Below are positions 18,040-27,263 of a stretch of DNA of 64,000 nucleotides, piece after piece. The notes under the pieces are model-generated. The model made no database searches, was not told where the DNA came from, and saw only the letters and a list, made by a program, of their open reading frames with translations. The translations under genes and the position numbers were made by a program. Every line of letters begins with the position of its first letter. The first letter of the stretch is position 1. Source of the DNA: Hyphomicrobiales bacterium (GTDB lineage: Bacteria; Pseudomonadota; Alphaproteobacteria; Rhizobiales; Xanthobacteraceae); the NCBI GenBank assembly GCA_021732215.1, contig JAKFVL010000007.1:62001-126000 (forward strand), read 5' to 3'.

Positions 18040-19494
18040 TCAGAAAATGAAGTTGGCTGTTAGTTTGGCGTAGTCGATGTCATTACCGCCAACTGCGCGC
18101 AGCGCGCTGGAGGCTTTGAAATGGTCGAACTCGAAGGAAAGTGAGAAATGTTGGTTGACTTGGTGCGAGACTAGAAATTGAAGGTAATTTCCGACGCGCC
18201 GACCTGTCATCTCGCGAGTCTGAGGAAGCGCAACCAGCGGATTGGCGTAGACCGCATCTCCTAAAGTCATCTTGGCAAATTCGCCGTAGGATAAACTGAC
18301 AGTCGTTGCCTCCTGCGGCTTGAATGACAGCGAAGCTTTCAGATGCTGGACGTTGGAAAAGGTCGAGATGGGCGCTTCGAGGAAATAACCACCCTTGAAG
18401 AACAAGGGATTGAACGTCGTGATTCGGTCATCGCTGGAATTGCGGTCACCGGAAGCAAAGTCAGCCTGGATTCCTATGCGTGGCGACCAGGGCAACGTGT
18501 CAAACGTATAGCCAGCGAGCGACCCTATGCCCCACGCGCTGATCCGGCGGTTATCGAATGAACCCGTCTGGCCCATGCCTTCGATATCATAATCGAACTC
18601 ACCAAAACGTCCCGCGACCCGCGCGCCGACTGAAGTGCGACGCTCGCGGCCGACGGTGTTGCCGAAGCGAGCGTCGTGGTTGCCGTAGTTGTATAAGTAG
18701 AGCGATTGGGTTTGGCCTAGCGAAGCGTGTGTCGCGTAGATGCCACTGAAGTCCACAGCCTCGTTGCGGACATCGTCAAAAATGCCGGGGTTGTAGACCA
18801 CTGGCCGACTCGCGAAGGCCGAAATGTAAAAGTCGTTTGCCTTGAGATTGATACGGGCCGCGTCGAATGCTTGCCGGTTATTGGGGCCCTCGCGCACTCC
18901 GACGAAGCGCTGTGTTGGGTCAAATGCAAGTTCCTGCCGGCCCAATCGACCAATAAGCTCCGCTCCACCCCCAAGATCGAAACGATAGTCGGCAAACAAC
19001 AACTGCAGATCTAGCTCGTTCTTGTCGGTGGGGCTTGGCGTACCTCTCAGTCCAACGGGGAGCGTGTTTGCAAGCTCGCCGTAGATGCGAGCCTGCCCCA
19101 TGTGCAGATCGGCGCCAAGATAGATGCGGTGGAGGCCATAGGTGTCTCCTCTTTTGCCAAAGAGAGAGCCGTTGTTGGCAATGACATCTTCGCGCCACTG
19201 ACCCGACAGCGTAAGATGAGCGTTTCCGTAGGGATCCAGAGCAATATATTTCACGGGATCGAAAACGTCTGTTCGCTTTGCGGGGTCTGCCACCACTCTC
19301 CAATCTTCAAGCCAACGCGTAAGTTGGTATTCTGGCCTTACCTTTGGTGGGGGCGACGGTTCGTTTTCGGGCGTTAGATCGAACGCGTCGCCAGAACTAT
19401 CCCGCTGGGCAGGGCCCGGCGTGTTGCCATCCTGGGCAGAGGCCGCGCCGGGCATCATTCCCATCAAGATCGCGATGAAGAGTATGATCCTCAT
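18040..19494 (-). CDS. Outer membrane porin, alginate-export-type beta barrel
   Basis: 484 aa with signal peptide (cleavage near GAASAQDG), a proline-rich spacer, then a barrel beginning at YQLTRWLEDWRVVADP and running to a terminal aromatic residue (TANFIF), as needed for BAM insertion. Segments such as GRLGRQELAFDPTQRFVGVREGPNNRQAFDAAR are typical of the alginate_exp family. It probably allows export or uptake of an anionic compound across the outer membrane. The start at 19494 gives a 4-nt overlap with the upstream amidohydrolase gene, so the two form an operon; a start at 19509 is also possible. Confidence 0.85.
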   Translation of the reverse strand: MRIILFIAILMGMMPGAASAQDGNTPGPAQRDSSGDAFDLTPENEPSPPPKVRPEYQLTRWLEDWRVVADPAKRTDVFDPVKYIALDPYGNAHLTLSGQWREDVIANNGSLFGKRGDTYGLHRIYLGADLHMGQARIYGELANTLPVGLRGTPSPTDKNELDLQLLFADYRFDLGGGAELIGRLGRQELAFDPTQRFVGVREGPNNRQAFDAARINLKANDFYISAFASRPVVYNPGIFDDVRNEAVDFSGIYATHASLGQTQSLYLYNYGNHDARFGNTVGRERRTSVGARVAGRFGEFDYDIEGMGQTGSFDNRRISAWGIGSLAGYTFDTLPWSPRIGIQADFASGDRNSSDDRITTFNPLFFKGGYFLEAPISTFSNVQHLKASLSFKPQEATTVSLSYGEFAKMTLGDAVYANPLVALPQTREMTGRRVGNYLQFLVSHQVNQHFSLSFEFDHFKASSALRAVGGNDIDYAKLTANFIF

Positions 19495-21245
19495 CGGTTG
19501 GGCGACCATTCCGTTGCCGATGACAGCGGCGGGGGCGCCAGGTCCGAAAACGTCCCCTCGGCATGGACGGGTTTCCCGTCCATGATTGTCAGAAGGGCGC
19601 TCGTCTCGCTGAGTGCTTCGGGTGGCCGTACAAATATAGGCTGCGAGAGCACAGCAAGATCGGCGAACATGCCAGGTGCGAGCACGCCTTTGACATTCTC
19701 TTCACCAGAGAACCACGCGCTGCCCGAGGAATAGAGCCTGATGGCGGTTGCAAGGTCGACCAAATCTTGCGTTCGTCGTTGTGGTTCGCCCGAGACCGAA
19801 CGTCCGGTCACCAGCCATTCGATGCATATCCAAGGGTTGTAACTTGTATCACGTGTGCCGTCGGTTCCTGCGCCAACGGGGATGCCAAGCTCCAACATTC
19901 GTCGAAGGGGTGGCGCCCGCGAGATCGCCTCGTCGCCATAAATCTTTCTGCCGAGCTCCCCATGATATGCCGCGCGGTGTTGGATCGCGATGCCGCCTCC
20001 AAGTCTGGCTACGCGCTCCAGCGTGTTGTCGCTTACCAGCTCTGCGTGGTCGATGGCCCAGCGCGATCGGATGTTGGCGCGTGCGGAACGCGCCTTCTCT
20101 ACGGCGTCGATGTATAGCTTAGCGGTGTGATAGCTGGTTGCGTGCTCGCGCATGTACCAGCCCGCGTCGAAGAGTTCCGCAACCACTGCATTGAGCCTAG
20201 GGGCGACGCTATCGGGCACAGTCACCGTTGGCGTCGTGTAGAGATCCCAATCTTGCATCGCTTGGAGCAGAAGTTCGCCGGCGCCGATGACGCGGAAGCG
20301 ATGTTCGTCTCCGAGTATCTTTGTCGAGTTGATCCAGCCCTTGATGTCCTCAAGTCCGCGACCTTCGGTCTGAGGCAGCAGATACATTCCAAGGCGCACA
20401 CTCAGCGCGTTGGCGCTCTGAATTTCTTTCAGCACCGAGTACATATCAGGCCAAGGTTGACCCTCGCCGCCCGGATCAATCACGCTCGTGATTCCTAGGC
20501 GGTTGAGCTCGCGTGCGAACCGCAACACCGAAGCAGTCGCCGCGTCACCAGACAGCGCCGGCATCTTCGACTCGGGCATGAGCACAGCGCTCGGTAGGGG
20601 ACGCGCTAGCAACAGACCGGTTGGTTCGCCATCCGGACCCATTGCGATTTCGCTGCCGGGTGGAGGCTTGGTCGCGCCGCTGAGGCCTAGCGCCTTAAGT
20701 CCTGGGCGATTGACCAGTGCCGAGGAATAGAAGTGAAGCACATATGCCGGCTTGTCCGGCACGGCAGCGTTCAGCTCATCAACCGTCGGCATTCGGCGTT
20801 CTGCGAACTGATATTCCGACCAACCGCCGCCGACGCGGACCCATTGGCCGGGCGGGGTCCGCTCCGCCTGCCGTCTCAAAAGCGCCATAGCTTCTGGGAT
20901 GGACCTTGCGCTATCCCATCGCACGTCGAGATCGTAGGAGAGGCTGCCTCGAACAAAATGCAAGTGAGAGTCGTTCAGACCAGGCACTACGGTTCGGCCT
21001 TCAAGATCGACCACCTGCGTGGTCTGCGCGCGGTAAGCGTCGATCTCTGAATCGCTACCTATTGCGAGGATGCGGCCTCTAGCGATTGCCACAGCGCTGG
21101 CATCTGGCGCACCACCGATTCCGCGGAATATGCGCCCACGCTGGAGAATTAGCTCGGCTGACATTCCATCGGCATAAGAACGACCAGAAGCTGCCAACAA
21201 GAGCGTTGCGGCTCCGCCGAGAAAATCTCGCCGATCCAACTGCAT
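19491..21245 (-). CDS. Tat-exported amidohydrolase (YtcJ/AepA-like)
   Basis: 584 aa. The N-terminus LDRRDFLGGAATLLLAASG is a twin-arginine signal, so the folded enzyme is exported to the periplasm. The amidohydrolase barrel shows the metal motif DSHLHF, then WAIDHAEL and GAGTDGTRDTSYNPW. The family hydrolyses amides or cyclic amides, with metal ions. The chosen start has GAGGGGCG before it. Cotranscribed with the porin, so the substrate may be brought in through that channel. Confidence 0.88.
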   Translation of the reverse strand: MQLDRRDFLGGAATLLLAASGRSYADGMSAELILQRGRIFRGIGGAPDASAVAIARGRILAIGSDSEIDAYRAQTTQVVDLEGRTVVPGLNDSHLHFVRGSLSYDLDVRWDSARSIPEAMALLRRQAERTPPGQWVRVGGGWSEYQFAERRMPTVDELNAAVPDKPAYVLHFYSSALVNRPGLKALGLSGATKPPPGSEIAMGPDGEPTGLLLARPLPSAVLMPESKMPALSGDAATASVLRFARELNRLGITSVIDPGGEGQPWPDMYSVLKEIQSANALSVRLGMYLLPQTEGRGLEDIKGWINSTKILGDEHRFRVIGAGELLLQAMQDWDLYTTPTVTVPDSVAPRLNAVVAELFDAGWYMREHATSYHTAKLYIDAVEKARSARANIRSRWAIDHAELVSDNTLERVARLGGGIAIQHRAAYHGELGRKIYGDEAISRAPPLRRMLELGIPVGAGTDGTRDTSYNPWICIEWLVTGRSVSGEPQRRTQDLVDLATAIRLYSSGSAWFSGEENVKGVLAPGMFADLAVLSQPIFVRPPEALSETSALLTIMDGKPVHAEGTFSDLAPPPLSSATEWSPNR

Positions 21246-21428
21246 GTATCGCCCCTCCGCCAAGTTCGGACGCTTAGGCCCGACCACACGTTAGAAGCGG
21301 CGACGAAACGACTGCGATTCTAAACGGAGAACAATGCGTTCTTCATACCAAGGTAATATGAGCCATTGTTCGCTGGTGTTGCACTTGATGCCCCACGATG
21401 ACGACCATTCGACAGGCGGGTTCTCGCC

Positions 21429-22361
21429 TCAGCTCAATCGGGCCAGTTCTTCGGGCGTAAAGATGTGCCGATCCCACCACGGTTCGGCCCCGAGGGCGTT
21501 CACCAGGAAGTCAATGAGTACCCGCGTTCTTGCGGGGAGATTTCGTGCTGACGAATAGACCGCGTGCATCGCAATCGGCGGCCGAATATAGTCGCGCAAC
21601 ACGATCTGAAGCGCGCCGCGCTGGATCGCGTCATGAACAATAAATGACGGCAATTGGCAGATCCCCGCGCCCGCTATTGCTGCTTCGCGGATCGCATCGC
21701 CGTTAGCGAAAACGAGTGGCGAACGAACGTCAACGACTTCGCCACTGGCAAAGGACCAATAGTGGCTGGCAGCGACGTTCGAATAAGCGATCCCGCGCAG
21801 CCCGATGAGATCCTGCGGCTTCTCGGGGGTGCCGTGGGTGGCGAGGAAGTCCGGGCTGGCTACGCACACATGGCGAATGGTTGTTATGCGGCGTGCCATA
21901 AGGCTCGAATCGGCGAGGTTACTGATCCGGATTGCAACATCGAACCCGTTGCGGACGATGTCGACCATGCGGTCGTCGGTATCGACTTCGAGACGAACGC
22001 GCGGGTTGTCCGCCAAGAAGTCACCGAGGCGCGGAGCAAGGCAGTGGACGGTGAATGAGACCGGCGCCGTTAGTCGGATCCGACCGGACACTTCTCCGCC
22101 GCCTGCAGAGGCCAACTCTTCTGCTTCGTCGAGGTCGGCCAGCAGCTGCAAGGAGCGGTCATAGAAGTTCTGCCCGGCGTCCGTCAGACTTAGTCGGCGC
22201 GTGGTGCGCTGGATGAGGCGCACGCCCAACCGGTCCTCCAGATCGCGAATTCGACGGCTGACCGCGGACTTTGCGAGCCCGAGCCGATCTGCTGCGACCG
22301 CGAAGCCCTCCAGCTTTACGACTGTGATGAATGTTCTGATGTCTTCAAACTTGTCACTCAT
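21429..22361 (-). CDS. LysR-family transcriptional regulator 1
   Basis: 310 aa with N-terminal winged helix-turn-helix (FEDIRTFITVV, RLGLAKSAVSRRIRDLEDRLGVRLIQRTTRRLSLT) and a C-terminal substrate-binding domain. It is divergent from the isochorismatase-fold gene at 22594 and is its probable regulator. Two perfect inverted repeats sit between them. Sequence is close to the regulator at 24942 (both begin MSDxxxDIRTF), so the two are paralogues within this cargo. Confidence 0.93.
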   Translation of the reverse strand: MSDKFEDIRTFITVVKLEGFAVAADRLGLAKSAVSRRIRDLEDRLGVRLIQRTTRRLSLTDAGQNFYDRSLQLLADLDEAEELASAGGGEVSGRIRLTAPVSFTVHCLAPRLGDFLADNPRVRLEVDTDDRMVDIVRNGFDVAIRISNLADSSLMARRITTIRHVCVASPDFLATHGTPEKPQDLIGLRGIAYSNVAASHYWSFASGEVVDVRSPLVFANGDAIREAAIAGAGICQLPSFIVHDAIQRGALQIVLRDYIRPPIAMHAVYSSARNLPARTRVLIDFLVNALGAEPWWDRHIFTPEELARLS

Positions 22362-22378
22362 CGGTCGGCCTGGCTGAG

Positions 22379-22395
22379 AACGCTACGATAGCGTT
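22379..22395. promoter_or_regulatory. Perfect inverted repeat, probable LysR operator
   Basis: AACGCTA-CGA-TAGCGTT, 7-bp arms, ends 18 bp upstream of the LysR 1 start codon. LysR proteins bind dyads of this size near their own promoter, so it is a good candidate for autoregulation. Confidence 0.5.
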
Positions 22396-22404
22396 AGGCG
22401 GTAG

Positions 22405-22419
22405 CGGCACAAAGTGCCG
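22405..22419. promoter_or_regulatory. Second perfect inverted repeat in the same divergent region
   Basis: CGGCAC-AAA-GTGCCG, 6-bp arms, is 10 bp from the first dyad and on the side facing the isochorismatase-fold gene. A two-site arrangement is typical of LysR-controlled divergent promoters. Confidence 0.42.
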
Positions 22420-22593
22420 GAAAGCACTGGTCCTCACACAAACACAGCTTGCCCGCTCTGCGTCGTCCGCTCTGCCATTAATCTGTCCCGAAGAACAGAA
22501 CGTTGCGCAATGAGCGGCGTGGTTCGTCAGACGCATGAGGTAGACGAATGAGAGGGCCCACATGGGCTGCGTCCCGTCTGAGGAGGATTTTTC

Positions 22594-23244
22594 ATGGTCA
22601 GCCAACCCCGCCGCGACCCGACTAGCGACCCCCTTCTCACTCCCGAAAACGCGGCGCTCGTCCTCATCGATTACCAACCGCCCCAAGTGAACACGATCCG
22701 TTCCATCGACAGTCTCACTCTGGTCCGCAACACCGTGTCGCTTGCGCAGATTGCGAAGGCCTATGGGCTGCCGATGGTGTTGTCGACGGTTGGGGTCGAG
22801 GCCGGCTCCAACCCGGATACGGTCCCCGATATCAAGGAGGCCATGGCGGGCGCATCGTGGATCGACCGGACGAGTATCAACGCCTGGGAAGACGCTGACT
22901 TCGTCAAAGCGGTCGAGTCGACCGGCCGCAAGAAACTGATAATGGGCGCGCTCTGGACCGAGGTTTGCCTGGCCTTCCCGTGTACAGACGCCCTCCGCGC
23001 GGGCTATGAAGTGTTCGTACCAGTCGATGCTGTTGGCGGCACCTCGACGCTCGCTCATGAGAGCGGCCTCAGACGCTGCGAACAAGCCGGCGCCATCCCA
23101 GTCTGCTGGATTGGCGTCCTGTGCGAACTCCAGCGTGACTGGGCGCGCACCGAAACGACCGACGCGATGGTCGCGATCGGGAGCTCGAATGGCGGCTCGT
23201 GGTCGACCGAGATTGCGCTCAAATCCTTCAACGCCTCGAACTGA
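22594..23244 (+). CDS. Isochorismatase-fold cysteine hydrolase (YcaC-like), copy 1
   Basis: 216 aa. The catalytic triad of the family is visible: Asp26 in VLIDYQPP, a Lys at 113-114 in GRKKLIMG, and Cys125 in WTEVCLAFP. YcaC-like members hydrolyse amides or related bonds; substrate unknown. AGGAGGATTTTTC gives a strong ribosome site. It shares the same length and many segments (IDRTxINxWED, QRDWAR) with the second hydrolase at 44848 in the other cargo block. Its likely regulator is the divergent LysR 1. Confidence 0.9.
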   Translation: MVSQPRRDPTSDPLLTPENAALVLIDYQPPQVNTIRSIDSLTLVRNTVSLAQIAKAYGLPMVLSTVGVEAGSNPDTVPDIKEAMAGASWIDRTSINAWEDADFVKAVESTGRKKLIMGALWTEVCLAFPCTDALRAGYEVFVPVDAVGGTSTLAHESGLRRCEQAGAIPVCWIGVLCELQRDWARTETTDAMVAIGSSNGGSWSTEIALKSFNASN

Positions 23245-23268
23245 AGGGTTCCAGTGGCGTAGAGGAGC

Positions 23269-24945
23269 TCAAGCACAGTTGTTGGCTTTGATCGCCAAAA
23301 GATCGGCGACCCCATCGTGCTGCGGCGAACTGCGGCGAGTGACATGGGACAGATCGACGACGACGGCGAATGCGGAGGGCCGCGCAACCTCACTGCGAAT
23401 GATAGTCGCGCTGACCATCGCGGGAAAGTATGAGCCGTCCGCTCGCATGTACCGCTTGATGATTGAGACCGGGAGACCAAGCGAGACGTTGCGATCAATC
23501 TGCTGCAAAGATTCCCGCACGTCGTCGGGGTGCGTGATCTCCTCCATCGTCAGAGTGAGAAGCTCTTCGTGTGACCGGCCAATCATCTGCAAGAATCGGT
23601 CGTTTGCGTTGATGAAACGGCCTTTCAGTTCAGACTCGACGATGCCCGCTGCGGTTTGAGCATAGATGGCGTTGAGACGGGCTTGCCGCTTCAACAGCTC
23701 AGATTCGGCGCGCTTTCGGGCGGTGATGTCGGAGAAGGTGATCGCGAGGCCAGCGCCTGCGATCGGGCCGACCCGCACTTCGACTAGGTGATCGGGGCGC
23801 GCGACCGACGTTGTTTCAAATGACTCGGGACGTGACCGCGCCATGACTCGCGCATAGATTTCCTGAAACAGCGTGCCACGGGCTTCGGGCAATACGTCGT
23901 AGAGTGTCATACCCAGCACACGGTCGCTGGCGCGGCCGAAGAATGCCTCTGCGGCAGAGTTAAATACGGTGATTCTCCAATCACCATCGATCGCGAGAAA
24001 TCCATCGGACGTGCTCGCCAAGACTGTCCGGAGCCGAGCTTCACTTGATCGGATCGATTCCTCCGCGTTAGCGCGCCGTGCCTCGTGCCAGATGCATTCA
24101 GCGGCATCGCTTAGCACAAGGGATTCAGCCTCAGACCATCCGTACTCGTTGTCCGTATGAGCATAGAAGAGCGCGTCGAGCCTGTCTTTGGTCCGCAGAA
24201 GGATGGTAAGCGTGCGTCTACTAGGGAATCGGACGCTGTTGGACTGGCCGAGCATCCCAACATCGCCCACGAATGATTCAAGCGGCATCGGTCCTGAAAA
24301 TGGGCTCGCGAGCGCGCCAACGCCGCTGACAAAATCGACAGTGTGATCATTCCTGAGCCAGCCGAACCCCGCCCTGGACACGTTTAGTTGCTTCGCAAGT
24401 TGCTTCAGGCCGGCATCAAGGACGAGGCCGGTTGTCGCGATGTTGCGAAGCCTTGCTCTCAAAGACTGTCTGAATTCGATCCGCGATTCCAACTGCACCA
24501 AATCCTGTCGCCTGAGCGCTGCATCGATCAGGCGCAGCAATTGCCGACAAAGACTGCGAAGCAGCGATGCTCCATCGGAAGTCATCGAGCTAGCTATCGA
24601 TAGTGAAAGTCCTCCGACCAGTGCTTCGTTGCGGATAATCAGCAAAGCGACGAGATCGGGTTTACGCACCATCTCGATGATCGGCGCATCGCTTCCGGGC
24701 TTTGCGGACGTGCGCCCACGGCCCGCGAGATCCAAACGCTCCGCAATAAGTTTAGCGACTGCTTCGCGGGCCTCAGTCTGAGGTCCGGAGACGGCAATCT
24801 CGCCCGGACCTCCATCCTTCACGGTGAAGATCCCGGTCCATCGCGCGTCCGTCAGTGCCCTTGCAACGAGCGCGAGGTCGAGCAGGGCCTCGCCCTCTGA
24901 AAGTGTGCAAGTTGATTTTCCCTGGTTCGGCAAGGTTGATCTCAC
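23269..24945 (-). CDS. GAF-PAS-PAS sensory protein without output domain
   Basis: 558 aa. After an N-terminal region (1-140) of unclear nature there is a GAF-like domain (about 150-310), a PAS domain (about 318-430: TSDGFLAIDGDWRITVFNSAAEAFFG) and a second PAS/PAC domain (about 445-545: GRFINANDRFLQMIGRS, then HPDDVRES). The chain stops soon after the second PAC; no histidine kinase, GGDEF or other output is seen. Either the 3' end was lost in a rearrangement or it signals by protein contact. Its start overlaps the LysR 2 stop by 4 nt, so it is cotranscribed with that regulator. Confidence 0.82.
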   Translation of the reverse strand: MRSTLPNQGKSTCTLSEGEALLDLALVARALTDARWTGIFTVKDGGPGEIAVSGPQTEAREAVAKLIAERLDLAGRGRTSAKPGSDAPIIEMVRKPDLVALLIIRNEALVGGLSLSIASSMTSDGASLLRSLCRQLLRLIDAALRRQDLVQLESRIEFRQSLRARLRNIATTGLVLDAGLKQLAKQLNVSRAGFGWLRNDHTVDFVSGVGALASPFSGPMPLESFVGDVGMLGQSNSVRFPSRRTLTILLRTKDRLDALFYAHTDNEYGWSEAESLVLSDAAECIWHEARRANAEESIRSSEARLRTVLASTSDGFLAIDGDWRITVFNSAAEAFFGRASDRVLGMTLYDVLPEARGTLFQEIYARVMARSRPESFETTSVARPDHLVEVRVGPIAGAGLAITFSDITARKRAESELLKRQARLNAIYAQTAAGIVESELKGRFINANDRFLQMIGRSHEELLTLTMEEITHPDDVRESLQQIDRNVSLGLPVSIIKRYMRADGSYFPAMVSATIIRSEVARPSAFAVVVDLSHVTRRSSPQHDGVADLLAIKANNCA

Positions 24946-25847
24946 TCTGCTTCAAGAACCTGCGCAATGAGGCGTTCTCCAGCGAAGCGTTCGACAAGGA
25001 ATTCAATCATTGCGCGCACTTTGTGCGGCAGATTGGCGGCTGACGGAAAAACGATTTGCATATCGATCGCGCGATCAAGCTCAGGGAGAAAAGTTACTAC
25101 ATCACGGCGAGCGGCTGCCGGATCGACGAGGTAGTTCGGAAGCAGCGCGATTCCCCCGCCGGCGATCACCGTCCTAAGCATCGACTCCTCATTGTCGAGC
25201 GAAGCGAGTGCCCTTATTTCGACGCGCTCAAGCTCCGGCAGCCAGTCACTTGGGCGCGGAGCGACCCTGTGGACCACCCATCGATGCCCACTAAGATCGG
25301 ACGGACGAGAAGGGGTTCCATGGGCGCGCAAGTAATCCGGGCTTGCGGTGAGCATGTAACGCACATGGGTCAGACATCGTGTGATGAGCGAAGAGTCGGC
25401 CAGTTGGTGAGTTCTAATCGCTAGGTCATGCCCGCGGCCGACCATGTCGGTGATGTGATCCGTGGCCTCTACTTCCAATCGGATGCGGGGATGTCGATGG
25501 AGAAACTCGCCGACCACCGGCGCCAGACAGTGATTGGCGAAGGCTACCGTCGTCGAAATTCGAAGGGTTCCCGTCGCGTCGATTCCAGCTGACGACGCGG
25601 CTTCCTCCGCTTCCCGAAGATCGGCGAGCAGCTTGACGCCGCGCCAGTAGAACGCCTCCCCGGGATCGGTGAGGCTGATCTGCTGCGTGGTACGATTGAG
25701 CAAGCGTGTTCCGAGTCGCGCTTCGAGATCGGCGATGCGTCGGCTTACGGCCGATTTTACGAGGCCAAGGCGAAGCGCAGCCGCCTGAAAGCCCTGGGCC
25801 TGAACCACCGTAACGAACGTACGAATGTCCTGATACCGATCGCTCAT
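24942..25847 (-). CDS. LysR-family transcriptional regulator 2
   Basis: 301 aa with N-terminal winged helix-turn-helix (LGLVKSAVSRRIADLEARLG) and effector domain. The start at 25847 follows AGGAGC and aligns with the start of the LysR 1 paralogue; in-frame codons up to 25898 are possible but not needed. It is the first gene of a two-gene unit with the PAS protein and is divergent from the cation antiporter gene, which it may control. Confidence 0.92.
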   Translation of the reverse strand: MSDRYQDIRTFVTVVQAQGFQAAALRLGLVKSAVSRRIADLEARLGTRLLNRTTQQISLTDPGEAFYWRGVKLLADLREAEEAASSAGIDATGTLRISTTVAFANHCLAPVVGEFLHRHPRIRLEVEATDHITDMVGRGHDLAIRTHQLADSSLITRCLTHVRYMLTASPDYLRAHGTPSRPSDLSGHRWVVHRVAPRPSDWLPELERVEIRALASLDNEESMLRTVIAGGGIALLPNYLVDPAAARRDVVTFLPELDRAIDMQIVFPSAANLPHKVRAMIEFLVERFAGERLIAQVLEAE

Positions 25848-26127
25848 CATGCTCCTGTCGCTTGAGCCCCCAAGGAGAGCACACAGATGATCTCGCAAAA
25901 GCGCTTGCCAGAAAAAGCCCGATCAGAAGAAAGGAGCGTTCTCCGGAACGGAACAGTGCCCACGCATTGAGCTCGTTTGGGCCAAGAGCTTCTCTTCGAC
26001 GCGCCTTCGCCCGACGAAAATAGGTCGGCAGTGGTCAAATCGAAGAACTCTGTGTTCTGCAACGCCGAACCTAAGGTAGGCAAACACACTGCTATGCGTT
26101 GTCAAATCCGAACCGAAGGGCTTGCTC

Positions 26128-27126
26128 TTGCGCGACTTGGTTACGTCCGCTCCGCTATTGATCTTTCTGGCTTCGGCTGCTGCAGTCTGGTGGGCCGGGG
26201 CCCCTTTAGCGCGGACGACCGATGCGATCGGCGCGCGCCTTGGCCTTGGCGAGGCTCTCGCGGGCGCTCTAATCCTTGCAATCGTCACCAACCTTCCGGA
26301 GTGCGCGATCGCCGCGAGCGCCGCGATGCGCGGCGACCTCTCTTTAGCGATCGGAAATCTGCTTGGCGGCATTGCCGCGCAGATGCTTGTTCTCGTAGCG
26401 CTGGACATTGCTCTTAAGAGCACGGGATCGCCGTTAGTCACGCAAGCATCGACGCCAGCCGTCCAAATAGAGACCTTGCTGTTAGTGGCTCTTCTCGGAA
26501 TCGTGTTGGCGGCGAGCCAGTTGAATGGAGCTACGACGATAGGTCCACTAGGACCAGGTGAAATCGCGACACCGATTGTTTGGATCGGGGCGATGTTTTT
26601 GATTGCCCGTGTCCGGCCCATGGGCAGCGCCGTCAATAGCTCCACTCCACATGCATTACCGAGTTCGACGATCGTCACGTTCGTCGCTGGTGCGCTTGTG
26701 ACGCTCGTCGGCGGAGTCGGTCTTGAAATTGCTGGCGACGCTTTGGCGACGCAGTGGGGAATGAACGGTGTTTTGTTCGGTGCGACGGTGCTCGCCGCAG
26801 CGACGTCGCTGCCGGAGCTTTCTACGGGATTGGCGGCGGCGCGCGGTGGTGAACGCGAGATGGCAGTCAGCGATATCGTAGGCGGCAATGCCTTCTTGCC
26901 GGTGATACTGACGCCTGCAGCGCTAATTGCAGGCACGTCTGCTTACGCCGGGGTCTCAGGTGTTAGCTCGTATTTCTCCGCGCTCGGCGTGGTGCTCTGC
27001 GCCATTTACGCCGTCGCTCTGGCACTGAAGCCGATGAGAAGGTTCGCCGGCATCGGGCCTGATTCGGTTGCGATGCTGGTCGTCTACGCTGTCGCCATCG
27101 TCCTGATTGCAGCAGCCCAACCCTGA
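26128..27126 (+). CDS. CaCA-family cation antiporter (Na+/Ca2+ exchanger-like)
   Basis: About 332 aa with ten or so membrane helices in two inverted halves. The two alpha repeats are visible: TNLPECAIAASAAMRGDLSLAIGN and TSLPELSTGLAAARGGEREMAVSDIVGGN, each with the conserved acidic residue. It exchanges cations across the inner membrane. No ATG fits; a TTG at 26128 is preceded by AAGGG at correct spacing, while TTG at 26122 would also be in frame. It lies in the cargo between LysR 2 and the redox operon. Confidence 0.82.
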   Translation: MRDLVTSAPLLIFLASAAAVWWAGAPLARTTDAIGARLGLGEALAGALILAIVTNLPECAIAASAAMRGDLSLAIGNLLGGIAAQMLVLVALDIALKSTGSPLVTQASTPAVQIETLLLVALLGIVLAASQLNGATTIGPLGPGEIATPIVWIGAMFLIARVRPMGSAVNSSTPHALPSSTIVTFVAGALVTLVGGVGLEIAGDALATQWGMNGVLFGATVLAAATSLPELSTGLAAARGGEREMAVSDIVGGNAFLPVILTPAALIAGTSAYAGVSGVSSYFSALGVVLCAIYAVALALKPMRRFAGIGPDSVAMLVVYAVAIVLIAAAQP

Positions 27127-27263
27127 CGATCAATTCGGAGGCCCGATCAGTGTCGGCAATTGGCTAATCGTCTGTTCGGCACAGAAGAACAATGAGTTCT
27201 CTGTTTCTCCAGCGCGCTCTGAGTTTCACTGCTCTATCGTAGGTAACCGAGAGGAGCAGTTCG

